From contig JAJEKV010000837.1 in NCBI GenBank assembly GCA_021234155.1, positions 17,857 to 81,856 of the forward strand: a stretch of DNA of 64,000 nt. The letters run 5' to 3'. The position numbers and the translations under genes were made by a program. The number at the start of each line of letters is the position of its first letter. Positions within the stretch are counted from its first letter, which is position 1. Positions 1-11,065 of this stretch are shown here, in pieces. Origin of the DNA: Isoetes taiwanensis (lineage: Eukaryota; Streptophyta; Lycopodiopsida; Isoetales; Isoetaceae). The notes under the pieces are model-generated. The model did not search any database and was not told where the DNA came from. It saw nothing but the letters and a program-made list of their open reading frames with translations.

Positions 1-211
1 AGTTTGTGCTAACCTATCAAGCATATACATATTGCATAACTCTCCATGTGTAACTTTTTTTTTAATTATTTTTTTCCCAAACATGCACATTTTACTGTAA
101 ACGTGGACATTTTACTGAAAACACGGATAGAAGAGCTCCAATCCGGTTGAAAATAGGTTTGAAATTGCACAATAACCCTTTAACTGCATAGTTAATGCAT
201 AGTTAACTGTG

Positions 212-289
212 GGATCCACGAGGGGATCCCCCGCCCAATCCAGGGTAAAAGGATCCACGAGGGGATCCCCCGCCCAATCCAGGGTAAAA
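212..289. repeat. 39-bp direct tandem duplication
   Basis: Two head-to-tail 39-bp copies begin GGATCCACGAGGGGATCCCC at 212 and 251, with the start of a third at 290. The 39-bp period is divisible by three, which produces a spurious 13-residue repeat in a minus-strand frame over 112-336. I see no gene here. Confidence 0.9.
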
Positions 290-528
290 GGATCCCATGT
301 TGCCAACGTATTTGTCAATGGTATTTGAGATAACAATTATTATGTGTTACATTGAACTATGTATGATAGGCATTTCATAATTTCAATACTGCAATCAAGG
401 CAACTTGCTTGAACATATAATTTTGTTGCATTCTATATTTGGCATGTATATTGTTATTCTGGCCTTATGGCCTTATGTAACTGCCCCAAATTAAAACACA
501 CCCCAATATAATACAAACCCTTGCATAT

Positions 529-557
529 GCCCGGCATTGCCGGGCACACGTTTCTAG
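529..557 (+). mobile_element. Diverged Helitron 3' terminus
   Basis: The hairpin GCCCGGC-ATT-GCCGGGC (529-545) is followed by eight bases and CTAG (554-557), then T at 558. This is the Helitron 3' signature of a stem-loop, a short spacer and CTRR before a T. The stem sequence differs from the GCCCAGC/GCTGGGC stem of the other Helitrons here, so it represents another subfamily. The 5' end is not in the window or is lost. Confidence 0.65.
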
Positions 558-981
558 TTGAGTTATGAAGAATTTGGTTGCCTATCTCATTGTGTATCAT
601 GTTTCTAAGAGAAGATACTAGGTTCAAATAGCTTAGATTGATATGGCAACCATGTAAATTTTTTATGTGAATCCATGGCTTTCAGTCACAATTATTTTCG
701 AAAATTGAAATAATGTCTTAACGATGGACAGATTTATACATTCCTGTAAGTCTCATTACTCAACTAATCCACTGCTAATCATCTGCCTTATGGATGATGT
801 CAAATGCATGTTCAAGGCATGTCCTCTATGTTAACTATATGTTAATAGCATAGAAAATAACTTAAAAAGGAGACATGGTACGCCATAACATACTCTTGCG
901 CTCAAATGCATGTTGTCTCGACTTCAATGCATCTAAATTGCAAAACTCTTTACAAGCTTGACAAAGATCTTCTTTTCCTTA
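558..981. other. AT-rich intergenic DNA, no feature seen
   Basis: This stretch holds no convincing reading frame, repeat or terminus. Base A at 981 is the flank of the Helitron that follows. Confidence 0.6.
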
Positions 982-2811
982 CTAGTAATGGTGCCCAGCG
1001 TTGCTGGGCAAATGTTGGGAACATTTGTGGATGGAAACCTATTCAGCTTAGACTCATTAACCAAGTCCATCATATCTAGGCTATAAGAGGTTTTTGTGCA
1101 TTTGATAACCTTCCCTTTGCTCTATCCTGCATATCCTTTTTTCCTCATTTTCTTACACACTTTCTTTTTTCCCTTTTCTTATTTTTCCTGCACATTTACT
1201 TTTCTCCTTCTCTCTCTTTTTCTTTTCTTTTCTTTTTTACCCTCTTCTCCCTCCTCTTTTCCTTCCTTTTCTCCTTCTCATTTTTCCCTTTCCCTTTCCC
1301 TTTTTTGACGTCTTTTTTCCTTCACTTTTCACCTTTCTCCACCCTTCAAATTTTTCTCATGCTCTTTTTTCCCTTTCCTTTTCCCATTCCTTTTGCTTTT
1401 CTCTTCTCCCTTCCCTTTTCTCATGCCCTTTTTCCATTCCCTTTTCCCCACCTTTTTTTCTATGTTTTTCTTCCTCTCCTCACCCTCTTCTTCTTTATCT
1501 CATGTCTCTTTTTTCCCATTTTCTTCTTCCTTTTTTTCTCATGCCTTTTCCTTTTTCCTTCCCCTTTCCGCCTCCTCTTTCTTTTTCCCTTTCCTTCTTT
1601 TTCATCATTTCCCCACCCTTTCCTTTTTTCAGTACCCTTTTCCTCTTTCCTTCCCCTTCCTTTTCTCTTTCCCTTTCCCTTTCCTTTTTCCTTTTCCCTT
1701 TTCCCATGTATTTTTCCATTTCCTTCCACTTTTTTTACTTGCCTTTTCTTAGCCTTTCCTACCCTCTTCCCCCCTTTTCCCGTCCCTATTCCCTTTTTTT
1801 TCTTTTTTTCCCCTTTCCCTATGCTCTTTTCCTTTATTTTTACCCTTTCCTCACCCTTTCCCTCTTCTAGTTTTTTTGTGCCCTTTTTCCCTTCCTCTTT
1901 TCTATTTTCCCTCCTTATTCCTCGTGTTCTTTTTTCTTTCCCCTTTCCCCTTTCGCCTCCCATTTCCTTTTTCCTTTTCCTTCTTTTTTTCATCCTTTTC
2001 TCTTTTTCCATGCCCTTTTCCTCTTTCCTTTCCACCCTTTTTTTTTCCTTCTCTCTTTTCCTTTCCATTTCCCACACCTTTTCCATTCCATTTTTTCCAC
2101 CTTTTCACATGCCCTTTTTCCTCCTTTTCCCACCCTCTTCCCCTTTTCCCTTTTTCCTCTTTTCCTATTCCATGTTTTACGTTTCTCTTTTTGCTTTTCG
2201 CTTTTCCTTTTCCCTTTTTTTCCATCTCTTTTCCCTTTTCTTTTTTTTCCTTTCCTCACCCTTTTCCTCTTCTCGTGCCACTTTCTCCTTCCTCTCTCAT
2301 TTCCTCTCCCTTTTCCTCATGCCCTTTTCCTTTTTTGCCTCCTTTTTTCCTTCTTCCTTCCTTTCATGTTTTTTCCATGCCCTTTTTTTTTTCCTTCTCT
2401 CCATCATTCTTATCTTCCCCTTTTTCCCTTCCATCACCGTTTAGTCTTCACCTTTTTCCGTTGCCCTATTTTTCTTCCCTTTTCCTCCCTTCCCCTTTTC
2501 TTTTCCCTTATTCCATCCTCACCCTTTCCCCTTTTCCTTTTCATAGTGTCCTTTTTTCCTTCCTTTTCTCCATTTCTTTTCTTTCCTTTTTTAGGTGCTC
2601 TTTTCCTTTCCTTTTCCTTCTCGAGTCTTTCCCTTTTACCCGTGCCTTTTTTCTACGCCATTTCCCTTTCCTCTTAAGAGTCCGGACATGGCCAATCCAC
2701 GGTGGTGGGAAGTTGTCGCGATAAATCTCGGCCTTGAATGCAATCGGGCGATCTCAACTATCTAAATTAGGGTTTGATTGAAGACATACGCTAAAACTTT
2801 ATAATATAAGA
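982..2811 (-). mobile_element. Helitron H1, non-autonomous, polypurine type
   Basis: On the minus strand the element starts TCTTATATTATAAAGTTTTA (2811 downward) and ends with hairpin GCCCAGC-AAC-GCTGGGC (1009-993) and CTAG (985-982). The flanks are A on its 5' side (2812, read on minus) and T on its 3' side (981), the expected A^T Helitron target without duplication. Its 1,830 bp hold no Rep/helicase frame, so it is non-autonomous. Both ends, and almost the entire body, match H5 at 28065-29901 closely, which suggests recent movement. The long plus-strand frames rich in F, P, S and L are compositional artefacts. Confidence 0.9.
1110..2675 (-). repeat. Polypurine tract of H1 (pyrimidines on plus strand)
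   Basis: About 1.57 kb is nearly pure C/T on the plus strand, hence G/A on the element's own sense strand. Modules such as CATGCCCTTTTCC and CACCCTTTCC recur at irregular intervals, so this looks like a decayed tandem repeat rather than a simple microsatellite. Mirror-symmetric stretches could form triplex DNA; that is inference. Confidence 0.9.
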
Positions 2812-3259
2812 TGGTGATGCATCATATTTATAAGAGGTAATTTAGGACTGCATCTCATGCTAGCATCTTAGTGATGAAATTTTTTCTTACTTCTTCATAT
2901 GGGTTAAATAATTCATAAGCTGAGGTATCGGCTTTCCGAGTCAACGACCCATAGCTGCAAATCTATTTCCGCGACAAAGGATTTCTTCTGTGCACGCCTT
3001 TCCATTTTCAAATTTGGGTGGGGATAATATGTGACTCCTTTCCATTTTCAAATTTGGGTGGGGATAATATGTGACTAATGGGCTCGAATCACAATACAAG
3101 CACCTATAATGGAAACCTTTGATCAATTGACCATTCAATAGATAGGACTTTTGATTTATTGAGCACTTAATAAATTTGTATTGAGTCACGCCTGTTAGAC
3201 CATCAGGTCCATAGACGAGAAAAGTTACATGCATGTTTTTTGGTCAACTGAAAAAAAAG
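2812..3259. other. Non-coding spacer with a 40-bp tandem duplication
   Basis: A 40-bp segment containing TTTCAAATTTGGGTGGGGAT is repeated head-to-tail at 2997-3036 and 3037-3076. The rest shows no gene. A minus-strand frame over 2941-3234 has no recognisable domain. Confidence 0.6.
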
Positions 3260-3891
3260 GGAAAAACTAACAAAACTAGACCTTACACATCAAGGTCTTT
3301 TTGCCATGTAGTAAAGGTCGGTAGCTCTTTCCTTGACTGTCATAATCTTGAAGATACATACCAAGTTTTATAAGCTGGTAAATTCAAAAGCTTCGTGAAA
3401 AGAATCGCGGTGATATCATCTTTGTGCCCTTAGGTAGTCAAAAGGCGAGGCAATGGAGAAGAGCATGTCGTTCATCTTCTACTTGAGCATCTAGGCAACA
3501 AGGACAAAAGCGCCAATTCCGTGGCATATCTGCTCTCGTCCCACCTCAATTTCTAGTCTCGTGAACTTAGAGGCATGCAAGAAGCTTAAAAGCTTTCCTC
3601 TACTAAACTTACCATTTAAATAATCTGCTTCGCCATAGACTACCATTGCATTTTACTTCTTCCCTGTAAAAGTTTCTTTTTGTCCCAAGATCTCCAACTG
3701 GCCACAATTTCAACAAAGATTTACCGGTCACTAAATCTCGAATCCCTATACTAGATGAAGGTAGATCATCCAGTCCAATGCCCCAATAGCCTGCCCACTC
3801 TTCTAAATACTTATACCATCCCACATGGGATTGGATTTTAGATTCTTGCAAGGCTTGTCTCGGCAATCTGTGGTCTTCTAATTTTTGTATT
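3260..3891 (-). pseudogene. LINE A, 3' part: C-terminal reverse-transcriptase region
   Basis: Minus-strand translation gives a typical C-terminal plant LINE segment. It includes IQKLEDHRLPRQALQESK at about 3890-3840 and, further 3', a Cys/His cluster with WRFCPCC (about 3510) and EDERHALLHC (about 3470). The same LINE continues on the far side of the Gypsy insertion at 16877-17430, so the two pieces are one element split by it. The frame is broken by stops and small indels. The exact 3' end near 3250 could not be fixed. Confidence 0.7.
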
Positions 3892-5302
3892 TGTTGCCAC
3901 AATTCCTGGCTCTATTGGGCAACTATTCTGTTTTGGTACAGAACCTCCAGAACTAGTCTTAAGGGCCTAGTTCCACCCTTCAAAACAAGGCTTTAGAAAA
4001 TAGGCAAGTTTCCTTCTCTCTATTTCAAAAGAAGGAATTGCACACGTGATGTAACAAGCATTCAGATAGTATAGTTTTTGTTTTCCTTGTAGGGTGCACA
4101 CAAGATCCAAATTCCCCACCTCTGTTTCAAAGAAGAGAAATGAATCTGGAAAACAATGTACGTCACCTTCTATTTCTTTGGCAAAAAGGGAATGCTTTAG
4201 TATGAAAGTCTTTTGATTCAAATTCTCCACCTACGTTTCAAAAAGAAATGAATTTGGAAGAATAGTGTGCTCCACCTTCCGTTTCTTTGGATTAAAGAGA
4301 ATGATCGGGTATGCAAGTCTTTGTTCAAATATGAAGGATATTTTTTTGCAAAATGCACAAAGATCAAAGATCCAAGTTCTCTCCCTCCTTTTCAAAGAGA
4401 AATGGTTACGGGAGAACAATATTTCGATCCTAGGGGAGAATCCTTGTGTAATTAGTATCTGAAAGGGCAAAGCAATGGTATATGGGAAATCAAAGAAATT
4501 GAAAAATTATTGTGTGCCGAAATTATAATTTTAGCATTAGGAAAAGGGCCAAAAGGAAATCGGAATAGGCTCCTAGAGTGAATTCGAAGGAGACTCTAGA
4601 CCAACATGAACATATCCAATGCATATGAAATCAACACAGCTTGAATTGAATAGAATAGAAATATAACAGTTCAATAACCCGGTTTTTGAAGAAAACATAG
4701 ATGGAAACGAAGCTCTTCTTGAATCCCGTTCCCCTGTAACTGAGTGCTTCCTGATCTTTATGCTTTTCGAAAAACACATACCAACAAACCGTACCTGGCA
4801 TCCCATAACTGCAGATGCAACTTCCCTCCACGAATCCGTTATGAGACAAATTTCGGCTCCAACGGTTCAAAATCGATTAACCCTAATTAATTTTTTGTTG
4901 CTTTTTCGTCCTTTCCATTTCTTCACTTGTTGTTTTTCCTTTTTTTTTTTTCTTCAATAGTCGAAAATGCCTTCAACAACTAAAACCAGAGATAAAACTA
5001 GCTAGCAACTATGAGCCTAGAGTAACTCTCCTTTTTTTTTTTTCTTTCTCTTTTTCTCCTTTTTTTTTCTCTTTTTCTAATATCCTGCAAGTATACTGTG
5101 CTGTGGTAGCACCCCCACAGCCATGAATATGCTCTGGCAATTTCATGAGGTGATCCAACTCACCAGGTCTTCAACCATCCTCTGCCACTTCAAATGCTTA
5201 CTCCAACATCTCCATCATCCTCAGCTTCAAGTAAACCTATAAAAAGATACATGCCCAAAAAATGTAAGTAAGGTGGATTTTGTTGCCTGTTCCCAGGCAA
5301 CA
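3892..5302 (-). repeat. 3' LTR of the Gypsy element
   Basis: This 1,411-bp LTR starts TGTTGCC and ends GGCAACA, a 7-bp terminal inverted repeat. It matches 12391-12668 plus 15754-16876 throughout, with many small indels. T-rich runs on the plus strand lie at about 4938-4955 and 5030-5075. The short frames inside it are not genes. Confidence 0.88.
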
Positions 5303-5344
5303 TGATGCCCAAAAAAACATTGGGCTGGTCCCCTCAGCCCTGAA

Positions 5345-6560
5345 TATTTCTAAATCCAGTATTTCTTCAGGAGATAAGCATTCACAGGATGAGGAAGTGG
5401 GTGTAGCTGCATATCTGTAAGAAAATAAGAGTTAGTACCAGCATTGCTTTGAACAAAAAATGGCCCTTCCCACAAGTGTGCAAATTTGGGAGGCATTTTC
5501 TCTTGAGCCCTGTTCCACTTAAGCACAAGTTCCCCTTTTTGAAACTGATTTTGTATCCTATTGTTCCTCATGAATGTGGCGACTTCTTTCTTTTTTACGA
5601 GCTTGTGATTTGCTCAAGTGCTTGAGCCCTTCAACCGATCTAATGCTTCCAATAGCATCAATCTATCTTCCACTTTGCTTACATTCTTGATACGGATTGC
5701 TGACATATTAGCTTAAAATTTTGGAATTTCAATATGAACTGGAAGAATGGCTTCAAGCCCATAAACTAATTCAAATGGAGTATGCCCACAGCTATTTTAC
5801 GGGTGGTTCTAAATGCCCAAAGGGCATTGGGTAGTGAGATGCCAATCATTTGAGATGCATTGATTTTTTTTTTTTTTAGGATGCCTTTCAAAACCTTGTT
5901 GGGCGATTACGTCCATCCATTACCAGGGGTAATAAAGGCGAACTCTTGGTGTGCTTGATTTTGAGTTGCATGGTCAATGCTTGCATAGTATCGTTCATAA
6001 GCAGCTGCCTCTATCGATAGAAGCTTTTGAGGCACTCAACACGCAACAAATGTGAGTAAATATGAAGGAAGGCGGTACTTTACGGCGGTTGCCTCCTTAA
6101 TGGCGACTTCCACCCATTTGGTAAAGAGATGCATTGCTGCAGAATGTATGCATGTTGTCCGGATGATGGTGGCTCTATCTTCCCTATGAAGTCTAATCCC
6201 CAACATTGGAGCGGTCAGGGAAATGATCCCCTTCAATGATTCCGGTTTGTAGGGTTCTTCTCAGTGCAATTGGCATTTTGACACCGTTTAGTGTGCTCGT
6301 GGCGATCTCTCGAACATGGTAGGCCAATAGTAACACTGCCTTGATATTTTCATTCTTTGTGGTATCTGAAAAGTGCCCTCGCCAAATGCCTTCGTGACAA
6401 TCCTGCATCACCAGTTCCTGTTCTTCTTCGTCTAGGCATCTGAGGTAAATCCCGTTTCTATCTTTCTTGCATAGAACATCACCAAACATGGCAAACCCTA
6501 AACATTTTTCCTTGAATCTCCTAATTGCACTCTTGGTCAAACCTACAGCGTGATTTGATG
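5345..6560 (-). pseudogene. Gypsy integrase region
   Basis: Reading 5' to 3' on the minus strand there is a zinc-binding-like start with HEGIWRGH (about 6390) and LLAYHVRE (about 6320). The catalytic-core segment follows, with LFTKWVEVAIKEAT (about 6120-6080). Then comes the core's end, with PNALWAFRTT (about 5820). A C-terminal segment at 5571-5350 contains the GPFFV pattern typical of integrase C-termini. Several frame breaks separate the parts. Integrase would insert the cDNA into the genome; this copy cannot be made intact. Confidence 0.8.
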
Positions 6561-6885
6561 TTGCAAAAATTTTTGCGTGGTGCCATCAAGTGGTTTTCTG
6601 CCACTATTATATTCAAGTATGTTTGAGGGACGTCCTCTTAAAGCGGTGATATCATGAAAAAAAGCATAAGGCAAAGTATAGGCTGGGGTCTAAACACCAT
6701 CAAAAGTTTCCACTTGCGGATCAAACACGGATAACAGCGCCCCACCGTAAAGTTTGTCCTTTTTCTCCCCCTTATTGAACAAAATCTTGATAGGGTTATG
6801 CTTCATATAAACAATAACCTTTTGATTGTAAAATAAATAGCCATACTTATCCACCAGAAGTATCAACCCTGTTGCATATTTCTCA

Positions 6886-6901
6886 TACTTGGGGTATCTT
6901 T
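6886..6901. repeat. Target-site duplication, left copy
   Basis: This 16-bp repeat matches 8641-8656 exactly and flanks the 6902-8640 retroposon. Confidence 0.88.
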
Positions 6902-8640
6902 TTTTTTTTTTTTTGATGGCAAGGTATTTTTATTTTTATTAATAATATGTAAAAATTACATTTATTCAGGCTCTATAATAGCCAGATAGCCTAACCGTGT
7001 CAGCCCAATGGCAAACCCAAGTGTGAAAATCAGGGAAGGTACCCCTTACGACAATCTGCCCCACAAAAGTGATCTTATGTTGCCCAAAGACGATACCCCT
7101 TCAAGCTCCTCTCAACGAAAATGCAAGCAAACTAGGCCAGAGTAGTGGAAGTTTCATCCCTCGCGTTAACTCGACATTAAACCTGCCTACAGCTCAGTAC
7201 TACTAGGAGAATCGGAGCACATTTCCAATTACTTGTACTACGAGCTCCTACTCTCACTATCTTCTTCAGATGTAAACAGCCATGCCTATCCCATCCAGGG
7301 TGGTCCACAAGCCACTATACTCACCTGATTGCTTCCCTGGGTTCCGTCTCTATTGTGCTCTTAGCGAAACTAGAAATGGCCTCAAGCCCCCACTCTGGTT
7401 GGTTTGGAGTCACGCAACTAGCTTAATTTTGTGAGAACATGTGGTCCTCCCGTACCAATGCCTTCTTTAGATCACTTAACTGAATCAAACTGCTTTCAAG
7501 AATACTCTTTTCTGAAATCGCACCTTCTTCCAGCTGGGATGGAAGAGGGCAACATAAAATCTTGTTCTCCTTTCCAAACAACAACTGTTCCACCATTCAA
7601 ATCAGTCCTGGGAAATCATAAGCAAAGGTAGAGCAGCCACACATATCGAAGGTCCACTACAACAGCAAGGCAACGTTTCAGGCTAAGGCACACTAATCTT
7701 GAGAAATCGGCTTTTTGCACATCTTTAAGTTAACTCCGGAAGATTTCATACAAAAGGTCTGCTCAAGAACTAGCATGCTACATATCCCAAGTCTTTTCCA
7801 CCACTGGGCAAGCCACAAGCAAAAACAGTACCTAAGATGCCGGCCAAATAAGTCTTAAGCACTCATTCTCACTATAACCAGCCTGTTAGCAGAATAGAAT
7901 GAAATACCCCAAGCTGTAACTAGTGCAGTAGCCAAACTAAGATAAAGGGGCCGCCCCATTCTACCTGTGTTTGCCCCAACCAATCTAACTGTAAAATCCG
8001 TGAGCTTGGAAAGTAGATCAAGTATTTTATGTTAAAAGGATGGAGAACTTTCCTCAATCAAGAAGTCTATTCCCCATGTTTTAGGCAGTAGCAAGGACCT
8101 GGCTGGAAGAGATAAGCCTCAAAAGATTAAACAACCACCACGGTTTCCATTAGTCTTGAGCAGAAACCTTACACAAGCTGCGGTGAGTGTAGTGTAAAAC
8201 CCTTGATGAGTGCGGGCCAAAGTCAGCCGAGATAATCAAACACAAAGCACGAAACTATGGAAGAAGGTCATTCTACGAGCTAAAATCGAGCTCATGTACT
8301 CACCCGTCGGCGTTGCAGCTGGCCTCACGAACTTCAAGAGCTTGGTGACGCCTTAGATGATGTGAAGATCTCCGAGAATCCCTGAGCTAAAGGTCGAGCA
8401 GCTTCCACTGAGTTGCAATGGCCACGGTTTACAGAGCAAGCGCGGTGACCGAGAGCTCAAACAAAACACACGAGCTTAAATGGCATCTCCATAGCTCCGG
8501 AAAACAAATCATGAGGGTTTGAGCTACAAGCTGGCCAAGAGGCCCTTCCGGCAAGCTCCCTTACGAAACCTCCACGAATCGAGGCTGCCGCCCGGAAGGC
8601 GCCCTAACCCTCTGAAACCCTAAACATCTCCCCAGTTTTC
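6902..8640 (-). mobile_element. Poly(A)-tailed non-LTR retroposon inside the Gypsy pol region
   Basis: The insertion is bounded by a 16-bp direct repeat, TACTTGGGGTATCTTT, at 6886-6901 and 8641-8656. The left end is a T run (6902-6914), that is, a poly(A) tail on the minus strand, preceded there by AATAAA-like motifs and CTTGCCATC. These are the hallmarks of target-primed reverse transcription. I recognise no reverse-transcriptase domain in its 1.74 kb, so it is either a truncated LINE (5' UTR-like sequence) or a non-autonomous retroposon. The same CTTGCCATC-poly(A) end appears at 33822-33850. Confidence 0.85.
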
Positions 8641-8656
8641 TACTTGGGGTATCTTT
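8641..8656. repeat. Target-site duplication, right copy
   Basis: This is the right-hand partner of 6886-6901. Gypsy pol sequence resumes immediately after it. Confidence 0.88.
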
Positions 8657-9560
8657 CCTCTGCATTGGTCCATTGTTTACCAGAATAAGCAATTGCTCTT
8701 TTCCTTGTATTAAAGCTATACCTATAGCTTTAATGGTGGCAAATGATATAGACATGGAATTCCCCTTCAATATTTGGAGATCCTAAAAGGCTGGTTCAGG
8801 CTAAGAATCATAATAACACTTTCAAAAAGCTTCTTGACATTCTTGGGTCAGAGAATGGAAAGCGTATTTGCTCTTGCCTTTCTCTACATGTCCTAAGTGT
8901 GAGTTTTGATATAGGATTGATAATATGTGCAAAATTAGGAACATGCAACCTCAAGAAGCTCATCATACCTATCAAGCGTTTTACTTCCTTCAAATTGCTT
9001 TCGATTGGTGGGCCGCTACCTTGTCTTCACCACCTGAATTCCCCGGCTGAAACTTCATGGCCAAGCAACAATCCCTTTTGGGTCCAAAAATACATTTCTT
9101 AGGGTTAAGACACAGCTGAAATCCACTGCCCACGGGGAGGCACAATTGTCTGATCATGTTGAGATGGTCTTCTCTTGTAGTCGCCAAACACAAATCATCA
9201 AAGAAATATTACGAAATTCTTGGAAGGCATGGTTGAACACTGTATCCATTGTCCTTTGGAATGTCGAAGGTGCATTCATAAGCCCCAAAGGGCATCCTTT
9301 TCATAACAAATGTCCCCATGGCGTAATAAAATTTTATTTTCGGTTGGTCATCCGCCTTCACACCGATTTGATTAAAGCCGAAAAATCCATCCGGGAAAGA
9401 ATATCACGGATTTACACCTTCTGACATGCAAGACCTCTTGAGAAAGAATTAGCGGATAGAAATCCTTGAGGGTTGCCTTGTTGAGTTCACGATGTCGGCG
9501 CAAATCCTTAAACTTCCATTTTTTCTTGTTTTGGGTACAATGCATGAAACCCAAGTGGGG
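8657..9560 (-). pseudogene. Gypsy reverse transcriptase (and start of the following RNase H)
   Basis: The minus strand encodes KKKWKFKDLRRHRELNKATL (9530-9465), the start of the RT fingers-palm region. Downstream are TTREDHLNMIRQL with LNPKKCIFG (about 9190-9090) and the thumb-side segment MMSFLRLHVPNFAHIINPI (about 8960-8910). A stretch related to connection/RNase H, AIGIALIQGKEQLL (about 8730-8690), follows. It is cut by the retroposon at 8656 and resumes below 6886. Multiple frameshifts are present. The role in life would be copying the element RNA into DNA. Confidence 0.82.
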
Positions 9561-9929
9561 TTTATTATTTTCGCAATAAGACCCGCCAGACCAACATCTT
9601 TTCTATTTGAACTTGAATCAAGGGCAATAAGGCTGGGTTTATTCTTCTCAATTTTGCACTAACTGGAGTTGCCCCAGGTTTTCAGTTTTAATCTCAAACT
9701 CCACGGACATGCGTTGGTATACCCTTGACTCATCATAATCCCAGCGGAATATGCGACATTTCTTGGAAGCGTCTTTTGTAGAATTTGTAGGTCTTCCTGC
9801 TCGATGTTCATCCCAACGCCACTTGTCTTGCCTTCCCATTTTTGTTACCAAAATTTGCTGCACATTTGTTTCTTTGCTTGTGTAATCTATCACCAAAATA
9901 GGGTGCATGTATCTCGGGGCATTTTCACG

Positions 9930-10420
9930 GAAGATCTTCTTACGCTATGGATTTGTTCTTTCAGTAATCCATTAAAGGCTTCTCTACACACCAAATCAGC
10001 CTCCATGTTGTCTCCTCTAGGGATGTCTTTGGTATGCTCCCTTTGCCCAAAGTATTTTCAATTTCTCCAATGCTAGATTTTTGTATCTCAAGATATCCTC
10101 ATGCTTGGCCTGAAATTCTCTAAATCAATTGCTTACAAACTAACATGGAATTTCCAAAATATGCAGCTGCTCAAATCCCAAATCCATTGCGATTAAGACC
10201 CATGAGGAGAGCCTCATACTCGCCACATTTGAAATTTCTTGGGGACGATTTTACCTGATCGGCCACTATTCTTTTTACATGAGTCCTTAGAAGCGCCCAA
10301 AGGCGGTACTTGAGCCCTTTTGAGATCCGCCATCAAACCATAAGCTGGCGGTTTGTTGTGTTGAGATAATGGCTTCCGCGAGCGGATTGCGAGACTGGGA
10401 GTTTGTTCTCACCATCAACC
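9930..10420 (-). pseudogene. RNase H-like domain upstream of the reverse transcriptase
   Basis: On the minus strand I read LWFDGGSQKGSS (about 10350), then CGEYEALLMGL (about 10220), a GNSMLVCKQL-like segment (about 10150), KHEDILRYKNLALEKLK (about 10105), and NMEADLV (about 9998). These follow the order of RNase H catalytic blocks: D with GS, E in EYEAL, D/N in the G-S-L-V block, and the final N-x-x-AD. Frameshifts separate the blocks. Lying between protease and RT is unexpected, because Ty3/Gypsy RNase H normally follows RT. A pasted or rearranged fragment is an alternative. Confidence 0.65.
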
Positions 10421-10839
10421 CACAATGTCCCTATATTGTCTTCATGCTCAATTGTTAATTTGCGTTGAGGCTGCGTCTATTTCCCCAGCGTCCCATGCCC
10501 CTAGGCTGCAACAAATCTTATGTCTCCATGAACATGAGCTCCTCTCCACATGGCGGGCCAATTCACGCCCCTTCTCTATTGTATAACAGTCTGTTTTGAG
10601 CCATGTTTTATAGTACAAGTCCCACGAGACCAAAGCTGCATCGGCATCATTTGCGCATCCATTTCCTCCCCAAGATCGAGGTCATACAAACTCTTTAGGC
10701 TTTCGAGCCAAAGGACACCACAACAAAGTCCGTGATGGCGTACCCCTCCACATTAATATTTCGTTAGTGATCATCCCTCTGGCGGGCTTAACTTTATGAT
10801 TTACAAAGACTTGACATGCGTGGTAGGGGCATCAAACGC

Positions 10840-10960
10840 ATCTTAAGTTTTGTGCATGATGTGTAAGGGCATAACATTCAGCCCTGAACCTCCGATCTAA
10901 AATACATTTTCAAAGCAAGCGTCATTAAGCACGACTTCACACATGAAAATACGGGTCAAC
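10840..10960 (-). pseudogene. Gypsy aspartic protease remnant
   Basis: The minus-strand segment GGSGLNVMPLHIM, just 3' of gag, resembles the retropepsin active-site block usually written DTGSGLNVMP; a stop precedes it and the catalytic Asp is not intact in this reading. Further on, NHKVKPARGMITNEI fits the flap region. The domain would cleave the polyprotein. About 400 bases between here and the RNase H-like domain hold no block that I recognise. Confidence 0.55.
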
Positions 10961-11065
10961 ATACTGTCTTGGATGATACAAAGTTAGTGGCACAATATTC
11001 TTGATCTTCCTCCACAAAGCTTGAAGAGTTGTTCCCTATACTTTGGAGCCCACTTTGAGTGCGTC

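Noticed and set aside
112-336. Minus-strand frame with a 13-residue repeat
   Set aside because: The repeat comes from the 39-bp DNA duplication at 212-289. There is no homologous or conserved feature to support a gene.
1305-2444. 379-codon plus-strand frame rich in F, S, P and L
   Set aside because: It is the translation of the pyrimidine strand of the H1 polypurine tract. Frames of this kind occur in several phases and in all tract-bearing Helitrons, and no conserved start or domain exists.
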